Shown here: piece by piece, positions 41,030-54,242 of the stretch
Layout: every line of letters starts with the position of its first letter
How positions within the stretch are numbered: the stretch's first letter is position 1
NCBI GenBank assembly: GCA_021014325.1
Contig: CM037470.1
Coordinates: 3,065,647-3,129,646 of the forward strand
From: Plazaster borealis
Taxonomy: Eukaryota > Echinodermata > Asteroidea > Forcipulatida > Labidiasteridae
Length of the DNA stretch: 64,000 nucleotides
Reading direction: 5' to 3'
The notes under the pieces: model-generated
Databases searched by the model: none
Told to the model about the DNA's origin: nothing
The model's input: the letters and a program-made list of their open reading frames with translations, nothing else
Program-made: the position numbers and the translations under genes

Positions 41030-43730
41030 GTAAGATCAGAGCAAAATTCCATGGCACTACCGGGTATGTCTGCACTTTTTACGGCTGATAGAATCGCTGG
41101 CTATAAGGGGTGCCGCAAACGCAGAATTCCTTGCAATGAAGTGGGGTACATCGGGCCTTCTTTTCTATCTTGGGGAAGATTTTTCCGGAGTTGTCTGCTG
41201 AATTTAACAGTAAAATTTCTGGCAATTATTTGTTTTTAAAAAAATTGCTTTTTCAAGACAAAGACCGGTTTGGTATTAATCTTCCAGGGGGAGGGGATGA
41301 TTTATATAGTTTCAATATGAAAACGTTTTGGTAACGTTTTAATGTCGGTACAACAGTTCCACCCGTATTCTGTCAAAGTCGAGAAAGGGCATCAACGAAA
41401 GTTCCTGCAAATAATGTGCGTAATTGTATTTTAACGTTTCGAGAAAGTTGAGCGTGGGTTTTTGATCGGTTTTCTGCCACCCATAAGTCATTATTTAGGA
41501 AGGGTAATTTCTGCATGGGGTTGGGAAAACATTGTCTTTGAGGTAAACTCTAGCGACAAAAAACATGCAACGGTAATGGCAGATTATTAATTTTTTGTTT
41601 TTTAAGTTGTTGTTTTTTTGTCAGGAGCCATTTTAATGTATTTCTTGTGATCTTCTGGTACTGTGGGAAGAAGAAGGGTGTTGAGTATTTGCTTGCAAAG
41701 AATTTTACAGGGTCATATACAGACTTGAACCTTACATGTACTTAGACCAGTAGTAAAATAAATCTATTAAAATGGTCAGCAACTTTAGCGAAATTAAAGC
41801 AAAGATCATCATCTAGGCCTATGTTTAGAACAGTTTTGGACTGAGCCCTGGGTGTCTACAATTCCTTATTTACTTTACTACGGTGAACCGTGTAGACTTG
41901 ATCCAAGCCTGCAATCGTTACTTTTAGTCAACTTGATAGCCAATACATTATTGCCCCAAATAGCGCCCTATTGTTAGCTTGGCCCATGATAGCTAATCTG
42001 TGGGGGCGTTTTTCGTGTCTCATACAGAGGAATAACCGCCACCTCAGACTTGAAATCAAGTCTATGGACACTGAGCATCACTGCGCTTGAATTTGTATGC
42101 GACTCCATGGTGCAATGGCTAAGAGATACGCTTAACAAAGCATAATTATCAGTTGAAGCTAAAAGGACTCCAGGATGGTCAGAAAGCCGTTTTTTTTCTT
42201 TTTCTTATTTGTATCACCTTACTCGCCATACAATTAATATTAATCGCTTATACCCATTCTTTCATTTTTCAAGTGCATTTTTTTATTACTATTTTACTTA
42301 TTTGGTATTAAATGCTGAAAAACGGGCGTAATGGTGCAACCCCCACCCCTTTCCAAATAGACAAATAAAATACAAAGTTCCCTGTGTGTGTCCTTTTGTG
42401 TTCACACGCTGTACTCGGCAATAAATAATCATTTACTGTCAATGCACAATTATAGTTAGCCCCCTTCCCCCACCCAACAAAACATCATTACTGATTTGCC
42501 CTTTTCCCGCAAGAAAACGTAATTTACTGTCAATGCCCATCATAGTCAGCCCCCACCCCCCACCCCAAACAAAAATACTTGCTGATTTGAAATCTGTTTT
42601 AGTGCCCTACTCAGTTATAAACGCACATCCACTGTCTTTGGACATTCACAGTCCTTTAAAAGCATTATTTGCTAATTTAAAAACGAAAAAAAATTACGAA
42701 ATTAACTCAGACAATCCCGGCCATATCTCGTTGGGCCCCCCTGCCCCCTTTCAATGTTGGTTCCAATTGCCGACTGTGTTCTGAGTTACAGTCAACATTG
42801 AGCGGGGGGCGGGGGGCGGGGGACAAATGTTTTGAATGTGAATGGGAAGTGCACAGGGAATTGTTGTATATAACGTCAGGAAAGGGTGGCCCAAGCATTT
42901 TGGCCGGGATTGTAGCTGTATCCAATATATTTCAGTTGTTGCCACAATCTTTTAGAGTGATTTTTTTTGGTGTGAATTTGGGTGTTGAAATAATCAACTT
43001 TAGCACACGACCCGGGCACACGGACCCCCCCCCCCCGAGATCCGCATACCACCGCGTGGGTTACAGCAACCAGAACAGGACAAAACAAACCAAACCCGTA
43101 GCTCGTAGTTTTCATTAAAACGATCAGCAATTTTAGATAAAATCTTCCCAGTTTGGTTCCATAGTGTGTTTATAAAAAGAAGAAGAAGAAGAAGAAGAAA
43201 GGGTGAAAAACTAGTGGATGGGAGTGAATTTTACTCTTCCCACAAATGGCCTTGGTGCCCCTTCAAAGTCTTCCATAAAATATACTTTTTTATTTTCAAT
43301 GGAAGTGCCCCGTGTGGGCCTAGTATGTTTACAAAAAGAAGAAGAAGAAGAAAAAGAAAGGGGGAAAACTAGAGGTTGGGAGTGAATTTACTTGAATTTG
43401 ATGATTGTGTTCTTCATGAGTCAAAGTGAGTGAAACAAATTCTGACTCCAAATCTGGTGTCTATACTTCAGTTTGACAATATGCAATGGTTGATTCTAAC
43501 TTACAACATTCCAAAAAAGAAGGACCACACCGTTTTTCCCTTCTAGCCTCGGTTTGGTTGCAGTGACTTGATTTGGAGGAAGAGAGAGAGAGAAAGGGCG
43601 GGAAAAGGCTCTTAATGAAATTCGCCTTAATTTCGTAATTAAGAAAAGCAAACAGAAGACATTGTTAACATCTTTTCTGCTTTTGTTTTCGGGAATTTTA
43701 TTTTGACCTTTTTTCCTCCCACATCTACAG
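41030..43730. other. first intron of the Ly6-type gene
   Basis: It contains an imperfect tandem duplication at about 42430-42600 (ATTTACTGTCAATGC twice) and a GAAGAA-rich pair of units about 162 bp apart (43166-43230 and 43328-43390). Near 42712-42915, CAATCCCGGCC and GGCCGGGATTG form an inverted pair. No gene. Confidence 0.6.
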
Positions 43731-43781
43731 AGATGACGAAGTTTGCTTTGCTGATTGCTCTTGCTTTGGCCTGCGGTGAAG
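43731..43781 (+). CDS. Ly6-type gene, signal-peptide exon
   Basis: A short exon after catctacag, with ATG at 43733 and donor GAAG|gtaatt at 43782. It encodes only the hydrophobic leader. It is too short for ORF calling and was found by linking the acceptor, leader and phase to the next exon. Confidence 0.8.
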
Positions 43782-46700
43782 GTAATTGTGAACGATCAAT
43801 AAACACTCACTCAAATAAAAACAATGTCAAAGAGCAAACAAAATGGTGGACGGTGAAAAAATAATGATTGTTTCCCATTGTGTCTCGTTACTTTTTAGGG
43901 AGCACCGAGTGGAAAATCTTTCTCGTCAATTTTGCATACAAATTTTTCTGTCTGAATGTATAATGATAATAACGAAAGGCATTTCTTAGGAGCGTTTACG
44001 AAAACGCAACGACGCTTCGTATAGTTGCGTTCAGTGACTAACAGAAATCTCCACGATAATGTTGAGAAATGTTTTCAGCTGCTTATTTTTAATCAGAAAG
44101 TTCACTTTAAACCACTACCTAAAGCTCTACCACTACCGATCCCCAGAGAAATAATGTACACAAGAGAATATTAACTGCGAAAGTCAAATGAAAGGGTATA
44201 TTCAGACTCTGAAAATCACTGTTACAAATTCACGCACCGGTTGAAGTTTAAACGAATGATAGAGGTCACTCGTCCAAAACCAAACCTTTGACAAAACGAA
44301 ACAAATTTCACGGTCTCTTGATCTTGAGATTCTAAAGGCCTAACAGGCGGCTGCTTCATTTTTCTTTGAATTGTAGCAGAGCCACTGAAATTATTGTTAC
44401 TAATTTATATAAATATACATTTTTAGGGTTTGTTTGCTCAATTTGTTTTTTTTTATCGATTTCTTCTTCATTGTATTTCCTTTTAGTTCGATTATTATTA
44501 TTATTATTTTTTATTTTTTATTTGTATTTTTTATTATTATTATTATTTTTTTTTTTTTTTTTGGGGGGGGGGGTATTTATTTTATTGTTATTTTGGGGGG
44601 TTGATTTCGTTACAACAGTGTCTCGTCGTTGAACCCAAGTACTGATTAATAAAAAAAACATGAATTAGTAAATCGCTTTCTGGAAAAAGTCTTATCAACA
44701 AAAACAAAACTCGGCATTTCTTGAGTTATAAACTTGGTAATTCTTTAAATGGAATGTTTATTATGCAACGTTGTTCCATCACCAATTAACAAATCGTAAA
44801 TTAAAAAAACTCACAATTATTTTCTAGAATTTACAGAGGTCCGTTTTTCTTTTCTTGTCACCGTAGCGGGCGCACTCAAGTGCTATATTTGCAACAGTGT
44901 CACGTCGTCAAAAGCTGAGTGCGAGGATGGCCCTGACTCAAAGTACTTATTAGAATGTCCACCTTCCCCGGTCACAGGTACGCGGACTACCCAGTGCACA
45001 AAACTGGATGGCGTGGTTACGACTAACGGTGAGTCGATTGGTTGGTTGTTTTGGAAATTTGCATATTGATTTTAGAATTGTATTTGATTGGATTCCGCGC
45101 ATTTTTTTTCTTCTTTTCTTCAATAGACCATTATCATGCTGTGGTCATTTGTGTCAGGTACCCTGCATACAACAGTGACAGTGGCAGTTCTAATTATCAT
45201 ATCATGAAAGAAACCAGGACTATATTTTCTTTCCAGCCTTGATTTGGTTACAATCCATTTGGGTCAAATAGAAGCAAAGCCAAATGGCCGCACCAAGGGG
45301 ATAAAGGTCAATAATTCTCGGGGGGGGGGGGGTCTACAGTCGGTGTGTTTCGTGATCGTATCCTGCTCACTGGTATCCTGCTCATTTCTGCCAAAAAGCA
45401 GACAATTGTTAAGTAATATTTTCTGCTCAAACCTGCGTCTCGAGGCTCCCCCAAAAATTGGCTCATTCCAACAGCCTCTATGGAAGGCATTTTTAATTAA
45501 AGGGTAATTTAAGTCTGTTTGGGGCTGGTCCCAATGTATTTCACATGCTAGAAAGACTTTGTAGTAGCCTGATGATAGATAGATTACATTGTGTTGGCTG
45601 CACACCTTATCTAGAAATAAAATGCACGGTTCGTGTACAAATTTGCTTAGGCAAAAAACATACGTGTTTCAATGGTATGTTTTTTTTTTTTTTTTTTTTT
45701 GGACATGTCATTGTGGACTGCCGCCGGCAAACTTCAAAGGGTGATGGTGACCTGTTAGTGAACTAAACCCCATGGATGACTATACTATCTCAAAGGGGGG
45801 TTCTAATAGAGGATTACATGTACTATGACCGGATTTGACTGAATGGTTCTTAATTTATTGAAGAAGAAAAAAGGGGGGGCCTTCCGCTACAAGCTACCGG
45901 CTAGACGCAGGGGCAGCTCTATGAAATTGGGCCCTGAACAGTCTTCATTCGGTGTTGTAAAATGACATTCACGATTGCCCTTTTACCTATCCTCGTATTA
46001 ACTCTTCCTCTGTAAATTGTTGAGTATAGGGGACTTAAACAAGTTTAATGGCGCCCTCTAGGGACCGTGGTTGTTACATGTGTACTCATTCTGAGTATGT
46101 GATTCTCTATAGTGACTGTTTGATCTTCACTCTCTAATCACACACAGTTTGTTCTAATTAATTAATACTGCTTGTCTATGTGTCATCAACCATACACTTT
46201 TCTTGTACATGTATACAACCACGTGGTTAAAACCTTTAAGTGAGGGAGTAACCCCAGGAATAACAAGATTAATGCGGAAGGTTCCACTAGTTACTGGCAC
46301 CCCAGTTAGCCAAACTGTTCGATGGGGCGGGGGGGTGCACCGGCTGTCAGAAAGACATCTGGAAGCAAGCTGCAAAGAACAGATGGATCCACTTATCAGA
46401 GGGTACAGATCTGGGTAGGTCTGTTATGTCTGTACAACTTTGTGCACGAAGATGAGTGAAACCATTTTTCACCCCCCCCCCCAAAAAAAAGAAATTGAAT
46501 AAAACAAAAAAAGATACACAACTCTGGGACCTGACCCCCCCCCCCTCTTAAATATGTGGAGGATAAAGACTGTGACTCTCCAAGGGTGTCACACTTTGTA
46601 GAAGACATACATAAAAGTGATCAGAGTGCCATGACTTTAGTGTTAAATATACCAGCCCTAACTTTTTGCTCATAATTGCCTGTATTCCGTTTTGCAGAGG

Positions 46701-46969
46701 ATATGGACAGCAGCTTTGAGCGAGGTTGTACCTACTACCTCACCAGTGACCTTCCAGAGGAAAAATGCTACACTGACAAAGATGCCGAGTCCTGGATCCT
46801 AGAGGCAGCAGACCCTTACATCAGGCCACTCCTCAACGGCACCTTCACCTTCAAAGGCAACCTCTGCTTCTGCAACACAGACCAATGCAACGGCGTAGCC
46901 TCCGTGCAGCCGTTCTTGGGGCTGCTGGTGGCAGCTTTGGGGTTGTACGTGATGGGAGTGTGGCGCTAG
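43733..46969 (+). CDS. Secreted three-finger (Ly6/uPAR, LU-domain) protein, likely GPI-anchored
   Basis: Three coding exons at 43733-43781, 44867-45028 and 46698-46969 join in phase to 160 residues. Residues 1-16 (MTKFALLIALALACGE) are a signal peptide. The mature part starts near LKCYICNS and has ten cysteines (CYIC, AEC, LEC, TQC, RGC, EKC, LCFC, DQCN). It ends in the CNTDQCN signature of three-finger domains, enough for five disulphides. One N-glycosylation sequon (NGT) lies in exon 3. The last 24 residues (from VASVQPFLGLLVAALG) are hydrophobic with almost no tail, typical of a GPI-attachment signal. The spacing resembles the invertebrate Quiver/Sleepless and Ly6 groups; the partner is unknown. 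LU proteins often modulate ion channels or receptors, but nothing here shows which. The three coding exons match the usual LU gene plan of signal exon plus two domain exons. Confidence 0.88.
44867..45028 (+). CDS. Ly6-type gene, first half of the three-finger domain
   Basis: A 162-nt exon after tcaccgtag and before gtgagt. It encodes AGALKCYICNSVTSSKAECE to KLDGVVTTN with five of the ten cysteines. An internal gtacgc after CACAG could act as an alternative donor but would remove the fifth cysteine. Confidence 0.85.
45360..45937. mobile_element. family D MITE, apparently split
   Basis: The left piece holds ACTGGTATCCTGCTCATTTC and GACAATTGTTAAGTAATATT (to about 45428). The terminal CAGCTCTATGAAATTGGGCC appears only at 45913. 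The 480 bp between may be an insertion, or the two pieces may be unrelated fragments. Confidence 0.4.
46698..46969 (+). CDS. Ly6-type gene, second half of domain and GPI signal
   Basis: The exon follows tccgttttgcag and runs to TAG at 46967-46969. It encodes EDMDSSFERGCTYYLTSDLP, the LCFCNTDQCNG end motif and the C-terminal hydrophobic segment. No canonical AATAAA is near; a TATAAA variant lies close to 47190. Confidence 0.88.
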
Positions 46970-48215
46970 AGGCAACGTTCCACGCGCTCTGCCATAAAAT
47001 GGTAGCAGCGGTGGGATTGCTGCTTTGTACAGCATGTGTAGTGTTGCCACAGTGGCAAACAGCAACTAGTCCTGAGTTATTCTGTTTTAGTTATAATTTG
47101 TGTAACGCTGGTGAGTTGGTTCCTAGTTTATTCGCCTCTCTTATCACCATTTACCGCATTTGAGAACAACATCGTTATTGTATGTAAGATATAAAAATGG
47201 CTGGGAATACTTAAGTGGGCAATAGGTTAACTTTCAGACACTTTAGGACGTGCCCGAATTGGCTTCGGCAGCGACTACGGACAGATCGCCGAAAAGGCCT
47301 AATCTTCAACGTTGTCCCTGCATAAAACAACGGCCATAGCCGTAGCCGAGGTCACTTTATTTAGACACGTTCAATAGTAATTTCGTGAGCTCGGACGCAG
47401 TCAACGAAAAGGGGGGTTCAAGATGCATTGGGTGGGGGGGGGAGCAAGGTGACCTGGGGCGGGGCGGGGAGATGAATTATGAGAGGCTTCAGGGTGAAGG
47501 GTTGTATTTAAAGGGGCTGTGTCGATCGTCATGATCAAAGAAGGCCTATGGCTGTACATGGAGTTATTAACTCTCACCCAGTTTACCGCACGCGCACGCC
47601 CTCCCTCCAGATCATATCTATGTAGAGTGCGTTCGTGTTCTGTAACTGGGTTAAAAATCATAATTCCGTTGTACAGCCGCCAGGCATGCTTCGATCAGTG
47701 ACGGCACAGCCCCTTTAATTGGCGATTTGTTTTTGTCATGATGGCGAGAGCCTACGCATCATTATTGCCAATTCTATATAATCATTATTACAATACTATT
47801 TTACGGGTATAACATTGGTCATAATAACATATGCATTTACGTCATCCCTCGAAAAAGAAGGCTGGTGAAATCATCTAACGCACAGCCAATGACCAATCTT
47901 GTTACCCCCTTGTGAGGGCGGGCTACTCCAGTGACGTCATGGGGTCATAAGGTCAATATAACAGGAAGATGGCATGGTATGCTGAGCGGCAAGATAATCA
48001 TTAGTTATTTCGGCCAACCTTCTTCTCGTGATTTGCTTGCTCTTTTCAGAATGATGTGAAATATTCCCAAGCAAACAAAAACTTCTTTTTTTTTGAAATA
48101 TTTGTTGACAAAAGCATTTTTAGGCCTACTGGTGCATCAGAAATTACGCCAATTTTTCAAAAACATAAAAACATTGATTATTGGATATGGAATTATTTTT
48201 CTCTGAAGGTAACAA

Positions 48216-48617
48216 TTAAAGGGGTCTGTATATGTATACGTTTGGTAAAATTAATGGCAATAAAGACTTACTTGGTAAGAAGTAAAGCAGCTTCTGATAG
48301 TATAACTCATTTCGAGAAACATTTCACTTTAAAAAAAGGTGGTTATGGAAAAAGATATCAGTTTTTATCCAAAAAGAATTTGAATCTGAGAAGCGTTTCT
48401 GTAAGAAACGTTTCTCAGATAGTGTATTGCAATTGCAGATTATTCTTCCTGCGTGCTGGACATAACCGCTCCCTATTTTCGGCAATAAATATATCTCAAA
48501 AACGCTAGCACCTTTTGAAATGAAATTTTCACATGTTTTATGGTTTATTATATCTACAACTATATAGGATTGAAACCAACAGTGGGTTCCAGTTACCAAA
48601 CGTATACATACCTTTAT
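48216..48617. mobile_element. family C MITE
   Basis: TTAA at 48216, ends GGGGTCTGTATATG and CGTATACATACCTTTA. Same internal order as 1045-1435. Confidence 0.72.
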
Positions 48618-49884
48618 AGCTTTGAAAATAACCGATGTTGTATCATTTTTAAACGTTGCTATGACGGCGAAAGCTTAAGCAATGTTTTAGATTTTTAAAT
48701 ATAATAAAGAATAATTATAATACTAAAAATACATTTGTAATATTTCTTTTCATTTGCACAAAATGTGTAACAAAAAATAAGAGTAAAACACAAGATAAAA
48801 CCATAGAGCAAGTTAAACCCGTTCCAACCATCACCACAAGCTTGCCCCAAACCAGGGGTGGATCAAAGAAAGTTATTTTCAGTGGGTGGGTGGGTGGGTG
48901 GGGGGGGGGGGGTAGCTGCCAGAGCTAGCTGCCAACATTTGCATACTGCTTTCAGGGACATTTTGTACAACAATCAGGGAAATGGTAATTACATTCAACA
49001 AATAGGGGAAAGGTTTCCAATCAGGGAGATTTTCAAATTTGTTCATCAGAACATGGAAAGCTTGGTTGATTTTCAGGGAACTTTCTGCAGAATCAGGGAG
49101 AGTGTGCGGCCTCGAGCTAGGTATCTCAATGGGGGGCGGGGGTGGCTTTGATCAATGCTCACACAGGCGAGAACTATATTCCCTTCCACTAATTAATTTC
49201 TTTTCCCCCTAGTAATTGTTTAGTAATTGATTGGGAAAAAAAGATAATAGGCTGTTGCAAACCGCTTGCAAATCAGAATGTCACATAGCTGCAGCTAGTC
49301 TTGATTGGCGACGTTCATTTTTGTTAACGTGGTCGCCGATATCGCAACACGAATTACTGGAGAAGAGATATCTGTATCAAACAAATATCTGGCTCGAAAC
49401 GATCTGTTTTGATCAGATTCGTAGACTTGCCCAGTCCCTCCGAGCCAGTCGATGTTGTGCCCTCTACCCGGTGACTAATACAAAACACAAACAGCGTCGC
49501 CAATCAAGTCTACAAAACTGCACAGAGCGGTAATCGGCTAATTATTTGACCATAGAAAAGTCTTTCTCAAACTCTACGAAAAGTTGATTAATTAACGCTG
49601 AAGCCACACATTTAATATGTCATGTATGCATTCACTGTACACACTTTATTTCAATACAAAATATTACATAGCCTTGTTGTCATCCAAGCTCTGTACAATA
49701 TTTACACTGTACAACGTACAATAACGGAGAGTTTGATAAAATACATTAATATATAACAATTAAAATCCAGGCACGACTATTGAAATTGCTTCTACACTAC
49801 TAGTGGACAAACACACAAATAATTCAGTCATTTGACACTTGGCAAACCATACTTTGTCATTTCTGAGAACATTCAATCATAATA

Positions 49885-50012
49885 CCGGGGGTATTAGGGG
49901 TGTGGTTGTGATTGTGGAAGGGGGCGTGTTAGGGGTGTGGTTGTGGTTGTGGAGGGGGGTGTTAGGGGTGTGGTTGTGGAGGGGGGTGTTAGGGGTGTGG
50001 TTGTGGAGAAAG
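49885..50012. repeat. GGGGTGTGGTTGTGG minisatellite
   Basis: Four irregular units of TTAGGGGTGTGGTTGTGG separated by GAGGGGGGTG. Purine/G-rich on the + strand. Confidence 0.85.
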
Positions 50013-50639
50013 GTGGGTGGCTTAGGCGAGATCTTTCCCAAGAAAATGAAACACTCTGTGAAAACCTTTGAGGATATTGTTAGTTTAGAGAAAATTAATT
50101 ATTGGAACATGCCTTATTAAATTATACTTTTTTTTATATTTTTAAACAGCAACAAATTGTTGACAATTGACTTCATCGGGATGGGGCTATGGTTGCCATA
50201 CATAAATCTGCCTCCGCGCCTTTAGTTTGAAAATATTGAGTTGAATAAGAGGGGGGGGGGGCAGGTTCAACAAACAGAGTTTTCTTGTAATCTGCAGGGA
50301 TGAGATTGTCTGAAAATTAAAAATCCTGAAATTTGGACTACAATTTCCTTTTGGTGTGGAAATGAATCTCCCTGAATGTACAGAATGTTCCATGTTAGAG
50401 AGTTTACAGACTCTTTACATCATTTTGACTAGATGTCTTAAAGGTATGGTCACTACAAGGGACAAGTCTTTTATTCACTGTGTTGGCAAGTTTGCCTCTT
50501 TCAAGACAATCAGAAGGCCTAGGGAGGCGGATGAAACATCCCGACAAATCACATGCCTGAATCTGTCTTAATAATCGATACTGTAGAGAGAATAGGACCT
50601 CTTGCATAATTACACTTCCATTGCTGAGGGAAATATTAT

Positions 50640-50762
50640 GCAAACGCAAATGCCTGTACATGTACTCGCCATGCAAAACTGTCGGCCAATGATAAGTCTT
50701 TCTTTGACCTCATCAGTGAGGGCGCTGTTTGTGCTTGTGACGTCATACACAGAGGGGTCGAT
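50640..50762. repeat. family F repeat
   Basis: TCGGCCAATGATAAGTCTTT, GTGAGGGCGCTGTTTGTGCT and TGACGTCATACACAGAGGGG. Confidence 0.65.
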
Positions 50763-51017
50763 TGAAAGTGTGAAGCGACAAAGTTCACCCATCACGGTGA
50801 ACCAAATCAGATTCTACAAACTCCCCTCAAGCTCAAGGAACGAAGACATTTCTTGCCCTATGAATATAGTCTCACACTAATTGATACCCATGTATTAACA
50901 TCCCACTAGGTATAGCACCCCGTCTTAATCTCCAGAACAAAAGGTTAGGGACACACCTTATTCCAAAGGCTCCCTTCATAAAGAGTCATTTGTTTCCAAC
51001 AGCTCTCTTGAGTAATT

Positions 51018-51290
51018 TCATTTAATTTCATTTATTCTGGTTAAGCCAAGGACTCTCAGAAAAGCGAACTTGCTAGCCAAGTGCCTGTTGAAGAGAAGAC
51101 AAGGAAGTACAAATTGCAGTTTTAGATGTGGGAGGGAAAACCCCAGATAAATATTCCAGGGAAAACCCACGCAGTCAGGTAGGGACTGGAAAACCCAATC
51201 CACATAGTGCCCCCGGCATGATTCGAACCGGGGTCCTGGAGGTCCCAGGCGAGGAAAGATACCGCTATGCCAACCCGACCACCGAAGAAA
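51018..51290 (-). mobile_element. tRNA-derived SINE
   Basis: On the minus strand a polymerase III A box TGGCATAGCGG (51263-51273) is followed 43 bases on by a B box GGTTCGAATCA (51220-51230). A body with repeated GGGTTTTCCC and a 3' A-rich tail near 51018-51045 follow. A truncated relative lies at 26084-26135. Confidence 0.8.
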
Positions 51291-52732
51291 ATGAATGAAG
51301 ATAATGGTTGATGCCAACATGGAAACTATGAGAAGAAATTGTCACTTACTCAAGAGTAAGCTCCTTAATGTGACTACGATGTGACAACAAAAAATGTAAT
51401 TTAAACTAATATATTTTTTAAAGGAATTTCCTTACAAATACCAACGCTTGACACTCTTTTTTGGATACAATTTAAAACGGCTTCCACCAACAGTTTGGGT
51501 CCAATGTAAAGCCAGTTAGTCCAACAAAAAATGACACTAGGCAGAAACATGTTACCAGCCAAAATGCCATGTCATTAACAATGACTGGTGCCAGGTTTCT
51601 TGGTGAAATCATTAATTTATTGCAATAATTAAGGTATTTATTAAAATGTCATCTGGCTCAAACAAATCAAGGTCACAAAGGGAATTTTAAAATGGCAAGT
51701 TTGGTTTAGAAAAAATTGGTGGGCTAGTCTTTTAAAAACAAAAGGGTGGCTTCTTTCAAAGGTAACAACAATTTTTGAATTTGATTTTAGCTCTGTCAGG
51801 GGATTATGACTTTATACACGGTGTCTCAAATTTGGATAAGTTACCGATTTCCTCTTTCCAAAACTACAGCTCCGACTTCAAAAGCCGATATTGGCCAAAG
51901 TCTTGTTTTTGTTGGACGCTTCAAAAAGACCGAGCGAGGGACATTTGTGTCTCGTTGTCTCTGCTCTTCAAACACGGGCAAAGCCCGTAAATTAGTTTAG
52001 ACATCAAAAGAAGACAAAATAACAAGAAACAACAGTAACTCGTTTACGAGAGTACGACGACAACACAAATGAATTTTTAAAAAACGTAATAATAAAAACA
52101 TGCCATAGCCATTCACTTCCAACAAGTATAAATAATTTTCAAAATATTTACAATTTTCTCTTGGGATGAACTGTATACAGCGTTGTCCGTAAATCTTTAC
52201 AGTAAAAACAATACTGTCATTAAAACATCAATTTCCTTTAATAAAAAATAAAATAAGAAACTCCTCCAATCACAGTGAAACAATCGTTGGGCCCTATTTT
52301 CACCTCTAAGAACAAATTAAATACATATTGATTTCATTGATAAGATTTGTTGTAAAATTAACAATCAAATTTCATGATTTTTAATTCTATGATGAACTTT
52401 GGAAGGTTCAGTTATTGGTTTTGCTCGTAATTGTCACTGATATTGGTTAAAAAAAGGGGGGAAATGCTAGAAAATGTAAGGGGGAATCTTGAAAATTTCA
52501 GGTTTTTTTAATTGAACTCGTTAAGCACTTCTAAGTAAAACTTTGTCAAGGAACAATGGGAGACAGGGACACTAGGTGGCAGCAGATTTACCAGGTAAAT
52601 GCATTGTTCTCGGAAATGTGGGCAAGTTGAGAATGACGTAAACAATGGAAGCTACCTGTGCAAGTGTCTGCTGCCACCAAGTGTTTCATTTTGCTTAAAC
52701 CCTAACCCTCTCAAATCCTCTTCAGAGGTTGC

Positions 52733-52960
52733 GGAGGATTGAGAACTGTAGGCCCAAATAACACTTGCTTGATCTCACTGGGCCAGGCATACCGATCTTA
52801 TCCAAGTCCAAACATGTTGGTGTTGAGTGACCATAGAGAGGAGGATAGTGGAGGATTGAGGACTGTAGGCCCAAATAACAATTGCTTATCACCGGGCCAG
52901 GCATACCAATCTTATCCAAGTCCAAACATGTTTGTGTTGAGTGGAGGATTGAGGTCACCT
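52733..52960. repeat. tandem duplication, about 118 bp
   Basis: GAGGATTGAG starts at 52733, 52851 and 52944. The first two units share GGCCAGGCATACC and TTATCCAAGTCCAAACATG. Confidence 0.8.
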
Positions 52961-53756
52961 GTAGGCATCGGGTCTAGAATTTGATTTTGCTTGATGCAGA
53001 AAATCTTTGAGAGCTTTCTTTTAAAGCCTGCTTAAAGTGTTTGCTTTAAATCCATGGATATTGCAACAACAACAAAAAGTAAAAGCCCTAAAAATGTTTT
53101 TTTTTCATAAGTTTGTCCTGTAACCATGGTAACAGTCTAAAACCCCATGAACTTCCAGGATGTCACATTTTGTTAAAAAGATTTTACAGAATCTCTACAT
53201 CACACCATGAATGGAAAACTAGAGATTTTGGGCTGTAACAAACTTTGTACCTTTTCCCTTGATGGAATTTTGAAAGCAAAGTGCGATTATAAAAAAAAAC
53301 GCAAGAAAAAAACCACCCTGAAATCACGCAAAATCATGACAGAGCCAAGCCTGCCAATCGGACCTTGACATTTCAAGAGACAAATAATGTACCATCGATA
53401 TTAAAACATACCCTGATTCTCTGCAAATTTTGACTCTGAAAAGTGGCACAATCAGCTTATTTTAAATATTATTTCGGACGACTATTTGAAAGCTTCAATG
53501 GAGTCAATATTGGAGTATGCCTTACAAAAAGAAACCCCCAGCCCCCATTGAATGTAACTATTCCAGATAAATGAATACAGCAAAACTTTCGACTGAAAAA
53601 TATACATAAATATATATATATAAATAAATACTTCATATGGTGAATGGGTAAAGTGTGTTTGAACAGTTGCCATGGGTAACACGGTTCTAGGGAATGCAAA
53701 CTTCATGAAAATATTCAAATTTGTCTGTGATTTGTAATGTTTGAATTTGTTTACTT

Positions 53757-53762
53757 TTTAAT
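53757..53762 (-). terminator. nearest poly(A)-signal variant after USF3
   Basis: The minus strand reads ATTAAA, the closest such hexamer I see downstream of the USF3 stop, implying a 3' UTR of about 0.5 kb. No cleavage evidence; the UTR may run much further, since AATAAA also occurs on this strand near 51616-51640 and 49644. Confidence 0.2.
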
Positions 53763-54242
53763 TTGGGCATTCGATCAACCCCTCTCTAAAACGATTCAAA
53801 ACAACCTTCTTATCGACTGAGTTTTCCTAATCCTAATAATAGATGGATCCCTTAAGCTCCACCCACCATTGCTTAAAATTTACGAGCTGGCCATCTTAAG
53901 TCTTGATCCCCCAATACAAATTTGTTGTGTGTGTGCAATGCTCACGACGGTAACCACGACTGCTTTGTCTATTTGGAAGGGCTAGCCTCACTTTCAAAGA
54001 TTTTTTTTTTTAACTTACAGCTGCATCCTGTATCGTCTGAAAATGAACGATAAAGACACTAGGTAGTGAGGGTTATACAGATGTTTTTTTCTACATACAT
54101 GTAATGATACCTTTAACTTCCTGTTAAAAGAAGGATCTCTACTTTGCTAAATTGTTAGTTTTGGATATTTTCATAAAGTTTGCATCCTGTCTGCTCTTAA
54201 GGTAGGGACCTTAAACGCTACGATAAAAAACCCCAAATTGTA

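Larger units (their letters stand above)
43782..46697. other. introns of the Ly6-type gene
   Basis: 43782-44866 ends in a T-rich and poly-G tract (44447-44600). 45029-46697 holds the split family D MITE and poly-T/poly-C runs. No other gene. Confidence 0.6.
46970..54242. other. intergenic region between the Ly6-type gene and USF3
   Basis: Listed elsewhere: a family F copy, a family C MITE, the SINE and minisatellites. Three AATCAGGGA-like phrases recur at 48973-49100. The stretch 51300-52690 shows a decayed family D fragment (51520-51600) only. The part next to USF3 is probably its 3' UTR. Confidence 0.55.

Noticed and set aside
44366..44632. 88-codon Phe/Leu-rich ORF resembling a membrane protein
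   Set aside because: Caused by poly-T and TTA repeats in a Ly6 intron.
46799..47065. Antisense ORF over the last Ly6 exon
   Set aside because: A shadow frame; the + strand gives the cysteine pattern and GPI signal.
48056..48508. 150-codon + strand ORF
   Set aside because: Mostly within the family C MITE; composition and repeat overlap argue against a gene.
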